Positions 18,125 to 26,713 of a stretch of 55,772 bases of DNA are shown here, piece after piece. Positions within the stretch are counted from its first letter, which is position 1; every line of letters starts with the position of its first letter. The stretch is from an uncultured beta proteobacterium (GTDB lineage Bacteria; Pseudomonadota; Gammaproteobacteria; Burkholderiales; Burkholderiaceae_C). Both the position numbers and the translations under genes were made by a program. The stretch is taken from contig CAIQBN010000567.1 in NCBI GenBank assembly GCA_903870065.1, positions 1 to 55,772 on the forward strand, given 5' to 3'. The notes beneath the pieces were generated by a model that did no database searches, had not been told where the DNA came from, and worked only from the letters and a program-made list of their open reading frames with translations.

Positions 18125-20851
18125 TTAACTTGCAATTGCAGCCTGTGCCGCAGATAAGCGCGCAATCGGCACTCGGTAGGGCGAGCAACTCACATAATCC
18201 AGCCCGGCGCGGTGGAAAAATCCCACCGATGCAGGGTCCCCGCCGTGCTCGCCGCATACGCCAACCTCGATGTCGGGGCGCACACTGCGGCCCTTTTCCA
18301 CCGCCATTTGTACCAATAGGCCAACGCCCTTCTGGTCGATGGAGCGGAACGGGTCGTGTTCGTAGATGCCGCGCTTGAGGTAGTCGGGTAAAAATTTGCC
18401 CGCATCGTCGCGCGAGAAGCCTAGCGTCATCTGCGTCAGGTCGTTCGTGCCGAATGAGAAGAACTCCGCTTGCTTGGCAATACTGTCTGCAATCAGCGCT
18501 GCGCGCGGCGTCTCGATCATGGTGCCCAGCAGGTAGTCCAGCGTCTCGCCGCGCTCGGCGAACACGGCTGCGGCCGTGCGGCGAATGACCTCGGCCTGCG
18601 CGTTGAATTCGCGCACCGTGCCCACCAGTGGCACCATGATCTCTGCTTTCACATGCACGCCCAGAGTGCGCACATTGAGGGCAGCCTCGAACACCGCACG
18701 GGCTTGCATCTCGGTAATCTCGGGGTAGCTGATGCCCAGGCGGCAACCCCGGTGGCCCATCATGGGGTTGAACTCGTGCAATTCCTCCACCCGCATCTTG
18801 ATTTTGCCCAGCGGAACCTTCATTTCGGCGGCCATCACACGCTGGTTGGCATCGTCGTGTGGCAGGAATTCATGCAAGGGCGGATCGAGCAGACGGATCG
18901 TCACGGGCAGGTCATGCATCTCGCGGAACAGCCCCTCAAAGTCGCCGCGCTGCATGGGCAACAGCTTGGCCAGCGCCTTGCGCCGCCCGGTCTCGTTGTC
19001 CGCCAGAATCATCTCACGCACGGCCAGAATGCGTTCGCCCTCAAAGAACATGTGCTCGGTGCGGCAAAGGCCAATGCCGGTGGCACCGAAAGCGTGGGCC
19101 ACTTTGGCATCGGCCGGACTGTCGGCATTGGCGCGGATCTCCAGGCGTTTGTATTGGTCGGTCAAAGCCATCAGCGTGCCAAAGTCGCCACTGAGTTCGG
19201 CGTCCTTGGTGGCAATTTTTCCTTCGTAGACTTCGCCCGTGGAGCCGTTCAGAGAGATCCAGTCGCCCTCGTTGAAAACCTTGTCGCCCACCGTCATGGT
19301 GCGGGCCTTCAGGTCGACATGCACGGCGCCAGCGCCGGACACGCAGCATTTGCCCATGCCGCGCGCCACCACGGCGGCATGCGAGGTCATGCCGCCGCGT
19401 GCCGTCAGGATGCCCTTGGCCACGCTCATGCCGCGCAAATCCTCTGGCGAGGTCTCCTGGCGTACCAGAATCACATCTTTGCCGGCCTTGAACCAAGTGT
19501 CGGCTTCGTCCGCAAAAAACACGATCTGGCCGGTAGCCGCGCCAGGCGAGGCGGGCAGGCCGCGCGCAATGGCGTGGGCCGCAGCCAGCGCTGAAGGGTT
19601 GAAAATCGGGTGCAGCAACTCATTGAGCCGGTCCGGTGCCACGCGCTGCAATGCGGTCTTTTCATCGATCATGCCCTGCTTGAGCATCTCCATGGCAATG
19701 CGCACCATGGCCGCGCCGGTGCGCTTGCCGTTGCGCGTCTGCAGCATCCACAACTTGCCTTCCTGAATGGTGAACTCGATGTCCTGCATGTCCTTGAAGT
19801 GGTTCTCCAGCGCGGTTTCTGCGTGCAGCAACTGCTGGTAGATGTCGGGCATCAATTCCTCAAGTGAGGGGTACTTGCTGCGCCGCTCGTCCTCGCTGAC
19901 CAGGGCCAGTTCAGCCCAGCGCTTCGAGCCCACCAGAGACACCTGCTGCGGTGTGCGGATGCCTGCCACCACGTCTTCTCCCTGCGCATTGACTAGGAAC
20001 TCACCATTGAATAAGTCCTCGCCGGTGCCCGCGTCGCGCGAAAAGGCCACGCCGGTGGCGCTGTGGTCGCCCAGGTTGCCAAACACCATGGCCTGCACGT
20101 TGACGGCAGTACCCCAAGAGGCCGGGATGTCATTCAACTCGCGGTACACACAGGCGCGCTCGTTGTTCCAGCTCTCGAACACCGCCCACACGGCGCCCCA
20201 GAGTTGCTCCCACGGGTCGGTGGGAAAGTCACGCCCGATGCGCGCACGAATAAGCGATTTGAAGCGTTGCACCAGTTCTTTCAGGTCGTCGGCGTCCAGG
20301 TCGGTGTCGAGCTTGACGCCGCGCTTGTCCTTGAGCATGTCGATGATCACTTCGAACGGGTCATGGTCTTCCTTGGAAACCGGTTTGAGTCCCATGACGA
20401 CATCGCCATACATCTGCACGAAGCGGCGATACGAGTCCCAGGCAAAGCGTTCGTTGTTGGCCTTACGGGCCAGGCCCACCACCGCCTCATCGTTGAGGCC
20501 GAGGTTCAAAATGGTGTCCATCATGCCGGGCATGGAGGCGCGCGCACCGGAGCGGACCGACAACAGCAGCGGGTCATTGGGGTTGCCAAATTTTTTGCCC
20601 ATTTCCGACTCGAGAAACTGCACGCCGTCGAGCACTTCTTTCTGGATCAATTTCAAAACCGCCTCCCGCCCCTGCTCGGTAAACGCGGTACAGGCTTCGG
20701 TGCTGATGGTGAAGCCCGACGGCACCGTAATGCCCAAACGGCACATCTCGGCCAAGTTGGCCCCCTTGCCCCCGAGCAGGTTCTTCATGCTGGCCGCGCC
20801 CTCGGTGCGGGTGCTGCCAAAAACGTAGACGTATTGTGTAGGAGTGTTCAT
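18125..20851 (-). CDS. ppdK: Pyruvate phosphate dikinase
   Basis: Full-length PPDK: KGANLAEMCRLGITVPSGFTI, catalytic GGMTSHAAVVARGMGKCCV, C-terminal GVCGEHGGDPASVGFFHRAGLDYVSCSPYRVPIARLSAAQA. Start taken at MNTPTQ. Confidence 0.96.
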   Translation of the reverse strand: MNTPTQYVYVFGSTRTEGAASMKNLLGGKGANLAEMCRLGITVPSGFTISTEACTAFTEQGREAVLKLIQKEVLDGVQFLESEMGKKFGNPNDPLLLSVRSGARASMPGMMDTILNLGLNDEAVVGLARKANNERFAWDSYRRFVQMYGDVVMGLKPVSKEDHDPFEVIIDMLKDKRGVKLDTDLDADDLKELVQRFKSLIRARIGRDFPTDPWEQLWGAVWAVFESWNNERACVYRELNDIPASWGTAVNVQAMVFGNLGDHSATGVAFSRDAGTGEDLFNGEFLVNAQGEDVVAGIRTPQQVSLVGSKRWAELALVSEDERRSKYPSLEELMPDIYQQLLHAETALENHFKDMQDIEFTIQEGKLWMLQTRNGKRTGAAMVRIAMEMLKQGMIDEKTALQRVAPDRLNELLHPIFNPSALAAAHAIARGLPASPGAATGQIVFFADEADTWFKAGKDVILVRQETSPEDLRGMSVAKGILTARGGMTSHAAVVARGMGKCCVSGAGAVHVDLKARTMTVGDKVFNEGDWISLNGSTGEVYEGKIATKDAELSGDFGTLMALTDQYKRLEIRANADSPADAKVAHAFGATGIGLCRTEHMFFEGERILAVREMILADNETGRRKALAKLLPMQRGDFEGLFREMHDLPVTIRLLDPPLHEFLPHDDANQRVMAAEMKVPLGKIKMRVEELHEFNPMMGHRGCRLGISYPEITEMQARAVFEAALNVRTLGVHVKAEIMVPLVGTVREFNAQAEVIRRTAAAVFAERGETLDYLLGTMIETPRAALIADSIAKQAEFFSFGTNDLTQMTLGFSRDDAGKFLPDYLKRGIYEHDPFRSIDQKGVGLLVQMAVEKGRSVRPDIEVGVCGEHGGDPASVGFFHRAGLDYVSCSPYRVPIARLSAAQAAIAS

Positions 20852-21055
20852 GGTGGTGGTGGGAGTTAGGAGTAACACAAAGGAAAGACACGTTGACCCA
20901 ATGAAATAGTAGGTAAGCAGTCAATATTTGGTTTAACGCATGTCAATATTTCAGACAATTGCCTGTTGGTGCAGGTCAGGCCTTGTGCGTCTGGCCGGGT
21001 TGCCTCGCGTGGTGGCAACGTGTGATACTTGGCGTCGTTTTTTGGAGAACTCCCA

Positions 21056-22318
21056 ATGGCTCAGTTGAAGTGGTTGGCAATTGGCCTGTTGTCACTTTGT
21101 TGTGGATACTTTGGTCACAAGCTGACCGGGAATTGGAACGGCGCAGCGGTCGGCGCGGTGGCTGTCGCAGTCGTCGCCCATTTCCTGCTGAGCGGACAGT
21201 GGGTACCTGCAGTGGGTACCCTGATATTGGGCGTCTACCTGTTTTTCAACACATTTGGGGACGGCCTTGAATCGGCTGAACGCAAGCGGACGAGTACGCC
21301 GCTTGCGTCGTCAGCGGGCGGCGGCGAGTCGTTAGGCGCTTTGGCTGGCGCGGCGGGGAAGGGCGCAGAGGCAATTGATGGCGTTAAAGCACCGCAGGCA
21401 GAACCAGGCTCGAAGGATGCAGGCGCAGCAAAAAGTGAAACCGGTGCAGGTGCGGGCTCCAGCTCAGTTTTGAAGGATTGCCAAAAGTGCCCGGAATTGG
21501 CGGTTGTTGCCGGCGGCAAGTTTGTGATGGGCCGCAACCTTGATCAGACGAAAGCGGGCGTTGCAGCCAAAGGGTTCAGCGGCGATGACAGCGAGGGGCC
21601 GGCCCACACCGTGACTGTACGCAGCTTCGCTGTGGGACGCTTTGCAGTGACCAGGGGCCAATTTGCAGCATTTGTTGGCGCAACTGGCTACCAAACTGAC
21701 GCCGAACGCCATGGCGGCTGCTTGGCCTGGGTGAAGGACCAGTGGGAAAATCAAGCCACTTACCATTGGAGGTCGGCGGGCTTTGCCCAGACCGATGAAC
21801 ATCCGGTTGTGTGCGTCAGCTGGGATGACGCACAGGCCTATGTGCAGTGGCTTGGCAAACTTTCCGGGCAAAGTTACCGGCTGCCAAGTGAGGCTGAACG
21901 CGAGTACAGCGCCCGCGCCGGGAGCACGACTGCGTTTTGGTGGGGCGACAATCTGACACCGGATCAAGCCAATTACGAGGCCAGGTCAACACCAGTCAAG
22001 GGGAGCGCCGCCAGTGCGCGGGGGGCGGGAACCGTCCCGGTGAATCAGTTTGCCGCCAATCCGTTTGGTCTTTACAACGTGCATGGCAATGTGTGGGAAT
22101 GGGTGCAAGATTGTCGCCATGACACCTATGTCGGTGCGCCGGTTGATGGAAGTGCGTGGACGACCCGATGCACTGACAATCGGCGGGTACTCAGGGGCGG
22201 CGGATGGGCGGGGGACCCTGCGGGGCTGCGGGTGACCAGTCGCGGCTGGTTTACGCCCGACTTTCGCTTTCACGCAGGTGGGTTCCGGGTTGCCAGAAAT
22301 CTGACCAAGCCCAAGTGA
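21056..22318 (+). CDS. SUMF1/FGE-sulfatase-fold protein with N-terminal membrane region
   Basis: CPELAVVAGGKFVMG...PVVCVSWDDAQAYVQWLGKLSGQSYRLPSEAEREYSARAG...YNVHGNVWEWVQD...RVLRGGGW. Confidence 0.87.
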   Translation: MAQLKWLAIGLLSLCCGYFGHKLTGNWNGAAVGAVAVAVVAHFLLSGQWVPAVGTLILGVYLFFNTFGDGLESAERKRTSTPLASSAGGGESLGALAGAAGKGAEAIDGVKAPQAEPGSKDAGAAKSETGAGAGSSSVLKDCQKCPELAVVAGGKFVMGRNLDQTKAGVAAKGFSGDDSEGPAHTVTVRSFAVGRFAVTRGQFAAFVGATGYQTDAERHGGCLAWVKDQWENQATYHWRSAGFAQTDEHPVVCVSWDDAQAYVQWLGKLSGQSYRLPSEAEREYSARAGSTTAFWWGDNLTPDQANYEARSTPVKGSAASARGAGTVPVNQFAANPFGLYNVHGNVWEWVQDCRHDTYVGAPVDGSAWTTRCTDNRRVLRGGGWAGDPAGLRVTSRGWFTPDFRFHAGGFRVARNLTKPK

Positions 22319-22360
22319 ATTGCCCGTGCGCCTGCGCTTAGGCGGCGGACTGGTAGTGCG

Positions 22361-23563
22361 TCATTCAGAGCGCAGTGCTTGAACAGGATCCAATTGGGCG
22401 GCATTGCGGGCAGGCAACACGCCGGCAAGCAGTCCGATTGCGATGGCGATACCTTCGGCCATGAGGACGAAACTGATTGGCGTGTGAACCGGCAGGCCGG
22501 GTACCGCCAAATGTATGATTTGCGCCAAGCCGAATCCCAGCGCCAAGCCGATGGCTCCGCCCAATGCCGACAGCGCAACGGCTTCTCCCAAAAAGAGTCC
22601 CAATATGGTGTGGCGCGGAGCGCCTAGCGCCACCAGCAGGCCAATCTCACTGGTTCGCTCGCTCACGGCAATGGTCATGATGGTGACGATGCCAACCCCG
22701 CCGACCAGCAGGGAAATGCTACCCAAGGCACCCACTGCCATCGTCAGAATGTCCAGGATATTGGACAGCGTGCGCAGCATGTCTTCCTGGGTGGTGATCG
22801 TGAAATCTTCGCGCCCGTGCCGTGCGCCCAGTGTGTTTTTGACCGCGTTGACAATGCGCGCGGCGGGAATGCCTTCTTCGTAGGCCAGATCGATTTTCAT
22901 CATGCCATCACGATTGAAAAGCTCCAGCGCACGGGCAGTAGGTATGTATGCAGCATCGTCGAGATCGACGCCCAGGAACTGCCCTTTGGCTTCGAGCACC
23001 CCAATGACACGAAACTGCAGGTTACCCACCCGCACCCGCGCCCCCAACGGGTTGGCGCCACCAAATAGCTCGGATTTGAGTTTGGCTCCGAGCACGACAA
23101 ATGCGCGGGCATTTTCCAGCGTCTCATCGGGCAGAAACTGTCCGCTGCGCACCTTGATGCTGTAAACCTTGAGCATGTCAGCGCCAACGCCATTGACCGT
23201 GGTGCGGCGCAGGCGCCCATTGGCACTGACCTCGGTGTTGCCCCAGACCGTGGCGGTCATGCCGGTGATGTGGGGCAGGTTGCGCAGTGCGCGGGCGTCG
23301 TCGAGCGACAAAGGTCGCACCGAGGAGGGGATACCGGTTGGCGCCGGGCCGGATGTCTTTACTTTGCCTGGCGAAATGCTGGCGATGTTGGTGCCAAACT
23401 GGGTGAACTCGGCCAAAACAAAGCGGTGAATGCCCTCGCCGATGGAGGTCAGCAAAATGACCGATGCAATGCCAACCGCGATACCGAGCAGCGTTAGAAA
23501 ACTGCGCAATCGCTGGGCCGTGATCGCGCGCAAAGCGAGCGTAATGGCATCGGTTGGCAACAT
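22361..23563 (-). CDS. MacB/FtsX-type ABC transporter permease
   Basis: LRSFLTLLGIAVGIASVILLTSIGEG; FtsX-type C-terminal TM domain. Confidence 0.88.
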   Translation of the reverse strand: MLPTDAITLALRAITAQRLRSFLTLLGIAVGIASVILLTSIGEGIHRFVLAEFTQFGTNIASISPGKVKTSGPAPTGIPSSVRPLSLDDARALRNLPHITGMTATVWGNTEVSANGRLRRTTVNGVGADMLKVYSIKVRSGQFLPDETLENARAFVVLGAKLKSELFGGANPLGARVRVGNLQFRVIGVLEAKGQFLGVDLDDAAYIPTARALELFNRDGMMKIDLAYEEGIPAARIVNAVKNTLGARHGREDFTITTQEDMLRTLSNILDILTMAVGALGSISLLVGGVGIVTIMTIAVSERTSEIGLLVALGAPRHTILGLFLGEAVALSALGGAIGLALGFGLAQIIHLAVPGLPVHTPISFVLMAEGIAIAIGLLAGVLPARNAAQLDPVQALRSE

Positions 23564-23570
23564 ATGCGGG

Positions 23571-24779
23571 TCAGCGTTTGGACAGGGCCTGCACCGGGTC
23601 CAGTCGGGCGGCGCGGCGCGCTGGCAAAACGCCAAACAGGATGCCAGTCACAAGGGCAGTCGAGAGCCCTGCCAGCACGGCCCAGTCCGGTGGATAGGCC
23701 GGAAAGGTGGGATACAACTGGCGGATGACGGCAGCGCCGATCTGCCCAATTCCAAAACCGACCAGTGCTCCTGCCAGTGACAACATGGACGCTTCGGCCA
23801 AAAACAACAGCCGAATGCCACCGCCTGTCGCACCAAGGGCCTTGAGCAAGCCGATCTCGGCCGTTCGCTGCGTTACCGACACCAGCATGACATTCATCAC
23901 CAGTATTCCGGCCACGGCGAGGCTGATGGCCGCAATGCCGGCGACTCCCATCGTCAAAGCGCCCAACAAGCGATCAAAAGTGGCCAGAACGGCGTCCTGC
24001 GTAATGACCGTCACGTCCTGCTCGCCCTCGTGGCGCAGCTTGATGATGTCGGCGACTTGCGCCTTGGCGGACTCGATCGCCTCGCGCCCATTGGCTTCAA
24101 TCAGTATTCGAAACAGCGTATTGCTGTTGAACATCGCCTGGGCCAGCGCAACCGGGACAAAAACCAGTTCATCGGTGTTCATGCTCAGTCCCTGACCACT
24201 GGGTGCCAGCACACCAACGATGCGGAAACGGCGGTCTCCGATGCGCACCAACTGGCCCACGGATGGCCCGGTGCCAAAAATTTCGTCACGCACCTTGGCG
24301 CCGATCACGGCTTCATTGGCACCGCGGCGCCAATCGCCGGCCGCCAGGAATCTGCCCTGTGCAATTGCCATCTGGCGCACTTGCAGGTACTGCGAAACAG
24401 TGCCAGCGACCATCACTTCGCGTAGTTTGCCATTCGCACTAATTTCGGACGTTCCAACTGCCAGCGGCGCGACCCGATTCACTGCGCTGGCGCGTTGAAG
24501 CGCGTGCGCATCATCTATGGTCAAGTCCCTAGGCGTATTGGTAATTGCATTGCCGGGACTAAAGCCACCAGTCTGAGAGCGCCCTGGCAAGACGATGACC
24601 AGGTTGCTACCCAACGAGGAAAACTCGTTCATGACAAAACGGCGGGCTCCGTCTCCCAGGGCTGTCAATATCACGACCGCGGCCACGCCTATTGCCATGG
24701 CCAGGATCAGCAGGGACGCGCGCAGCGGGTTGCCCGTGGCGGCATCGCGTGCAAACCGGATCAGGTCGATGCTGCGCAT
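23571..24779 (-). CDS. MacB/FtsX-type ABC transporter permease (paralogue of the preceding)
   Basis: LRASLLILAMAIGVAAVVILTALGDGARRFVMNEFSSLGSNLVIVLPG; same layout. Confidence 0.88.
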   Translation of the reverse strand: MRSIDLIRFARDAATGNPLRASLLILAMAIGVAAVVILTALGDGARRFVMNEFSSLGSNLVIVLPGRSQTGGFSPGNAITNTPRDLTIDDAHALQRASAVNRVAPLAVGTSEISANGKLREVMVAGTVSQYLQVRQMAIAQGRFLAAGDWRRGANEAVIGAKVRDEIFGTGPSVGQLVRIGDRRFRIVGVLAPSGQGLSMNTDELVFVPVALAQAMFNSNTLFRILIEANGREAIESAKAQVADIIKLRHEGEQDVTVITQDAVLATFDRLLGALTMGVAGIAAISLAVAGILVMNVMLVSVTQRTAEIGLLKALGATGGGIRLLFLAEASMLSLAGALVGFGIGQIGAAVIRQLYPTFPAYPPDWAVLAGLSTALVTGILFGVLPARRAARLDPVQALSKR

Positions 24780-25492
24780 AGTGAGGGTGTCGCAGACGAG
24801 CGGGCAGGTTGTTGGGTGTCTTGGCGGATCGCGCCGTCTTCCATCTGGATTTGGCGTCCTGCACGCGCACCGAGCGCGCCGTCATGGGTCACCACAATGA
24901 GGGTAACACCGCTGGCGTTGAGCCCCTCCAGCAGGCGAATGACCTCGTCCCCGGTGCTTCGGTCCAGGTTGCCGGTAGGCTCGTCCGCCAGAATAACTGC
25001 GGGCTGCATGATGGTGGCGCGGGCGATGGCCACGCGTTGACGCTGCCCACCGGAGAGTTCATCGGGTCGATGTCCGGATCGGTTTTCCAGCCCGTAGTCA
25101 CGCAGGGCCTGAGCCACTCGGCCCGCCCGTTGCGCCGGGGGCAGACCCGCCAATACCATGGGTAGCGCGATATTCTCGGCCGCCGTCAAGCGTGGTACCA
25201 AATGAAAGCTCTGGAATACAAAGCCGATGCGTTGGCTGCGAACTTGCGCCTGTTCATCTGCCGACAAGGTGGTGACATCGCGCCCCTCCAGCCGGTATTG
25301 GCCGGCATTTGGCCGGTCCAGCAAACCCAGCAAGTTCAGTAAAGTGGACTTTCCGGAACCCGATGGTCCCATGACGGCCACATATTCTCCCGCCGTGATG
25401 CGCAGGTTCAGCGTGCGCAGCGCATGGACCTCGGAATCACCAAGGTGAAAAACCCGCTCAATCCCGGTGAGCTCAATTTGGGCAGAGCTCAT
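24761..25492 (-). CDS. ABC transporter ATP-binding protein (MacB/LolD-like)
   Basis: Walker A GPSGSGKSTLLN, signature LSGGQRQRVAIARA, Walker B VILADEPTGNLD. Confidence 0.94.
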   Translation of the reverse strand: MSSAQIELTGIERVFHLGDSEVHALRTLNLRITAGEYVAVMGPSGSGKSTLLNLLGLLDRPNAGQYRLEGRDVTTLSADEQAQVRSQRIGFVFQSFHLVPRLTAAENIALPMVLAGLPPAQRAGRVAQALRDYGLENRSGHRPDELSGGQRQRVAIARATIMQPAVILADEPTGNLDRSTGDEVIRLLEGLNASGVTLIVVTHDGALGARAGRQIQMEDGAIRQDTQQPARSSATPSLCAAST

Positions 25493-26646
25493 TTCTTTGC
25501 TTTGTCATCGACCACAAAGGCGGCGCCAGTTTTGACACCCTCGCGCTCCAGTGAGGTGACCACCCGGTCGCCGGCGACAAGACCTTCCAGCACCTCGGTG
25601 AATTCCCAATTGGCAAGCCCAGTCTTGATTCTGCGCTCCTGCAGGGTACCGTCAGAGGCGGCCACCAGCACGCGGTTGCCTTCTTGCAGGGCCGAGGTGG
25701 GCACGCGAACCACATTTTCGCGCACCGCCAAAATCACTTCAACATCGGCGCTGTAACCCACCAGCAAACGAGGCGGTGCCGTGCCGGGATCAAGCGTTGC
25801 CTCGATGTCGACGGTCCGGGCCTGCTTCTCGAGCGCGGAAACATATGGCGCTACACGCCGAACCGTGCCTGGGAAGGATTGCTTTGGCAAGGCATCGAAG
25901 CTGATGCGCACGGTTTGCCCGGCGCTGATTTTGGGCGCATCCACTTCGTCCATAGGGGCACGCACAAATACGCAAGTGCCATCGATCAGGTCAATGGCCG
26001 GGGGGGTTGGAACGCCCGGAGGCGAGGGGGTGGAGTATTCGCCAACCTCACCCACGATCTTGGCCACAGTGCCGGCAAAGGGTGCATAAAGTACGGTGCG
26101 CTTTTGCTCGACACGGGTCGCGGCGACCCGTGCCAATGTCTGCGTCACGTCGGCACTGGCCGCCTCGCAGCCCGCGCGACGGGCTTGTGCTTCGGCACGC
26201 ACTTGCTCATCCCGCGAGCTGGATATGAAGCCCTGCTTGAACAGGTCGGTCTGGCGCTGGGATTCGCGTTCAGCGTTGGCCGCCACGGTGCAGGCTTCAA
26301 TTTGGCGCTTGCGTGCTGTCTCCACCTGTGTCATGGCCAGCGTGCTTTGGGCTTGCTGGTCGTCGTTCCAGAGCTTCATCAGAAGCTGGCCCTTTTTGAC
26401 CTGATCACCTTCCTTGACGGCCAGGATCTCAATGCGGCCGCCCATGGTTGCCGAGAGTTTGGTGCGCATGCAGGCCTCCACCGTGCCGGCGCGCGTGTTG
26501 GCGATGCTGGACTCGACACGACCCTGGCCAACCTCCGCCAACACGACTGCAATCGGCTTGGGCCGTTTGGACCACCACACAACTGCGCCCGCCAATCCAA
26601 GGACAAGCAGGGCGATGACCAGACGGCGAATCAGGATAGAGGGCAT
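25489..26646 (-). CDS. HlyD-family periplasmic adaptor (membrane fusion) protein
   Basis: N-terminal TM and lipoyl/hairpin-type organisation; overlaps the ATPase gene by 4 nt. Confidence 0.88.
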   Translation of the reverse strand: MPSILIRRLVIALLVLGLAGAVVWWSKRPKPIAVVLAEVGQGRVESSIANTRAGTVEACMRTKLSATMGGRIEILAVKEGDQVKKGQLLMKLWNDDQQAQSTLAMTQVETARKRQIEACTVAANAERESQRQTDLFKQGFISSSRDEQVRAEAQARRAGCEAASADVTQTLARVAATRVEQKRTVLYAPFAGTVAKIVGEVGEYSTPSPPGVPTPPAIDLIDGTCVFVRAPMDEVDAPKISAGQTVRISFDALPKQSFPGTVRRVAPYVSALEKQARTVDIEATLDPGTAPPRLLVGYSADVEVILAVRENVVRVPTSALQEGNRVLVAASDGTLQERRIKTGLANWEFTEVLEGLVAGDRVVTSLEREGVKTGAAFVVDDKAKK

Positions 26647-26713
26647 GCAGGGGCAGTCGGTGGCAAAGGTTGTTTCATTTTAGGTTGAGTCCTGACAAGC
26701 GGGCTTTGCCAGT

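Noticed and set aside
18470-20869. Long + strand ORFs (374, 328, 268 aa) opposite ppdK
   Set aside because: Antisense shadow frames of a high-GC gene; the minus frame is an unambiguous full-length PPDK.
21100-21260. Short repeated GTGGGTACCTGCAGTGGGTACC in the SUMF1-fold gene
   Set aside because: A brief local duplication inside coding sequence without wider support.
22361-26646. HlyD-ABC-permease-permease cluster as a novel system
   Set aside because: Standard MacAB-like export cassette; the duplicated permease is common.
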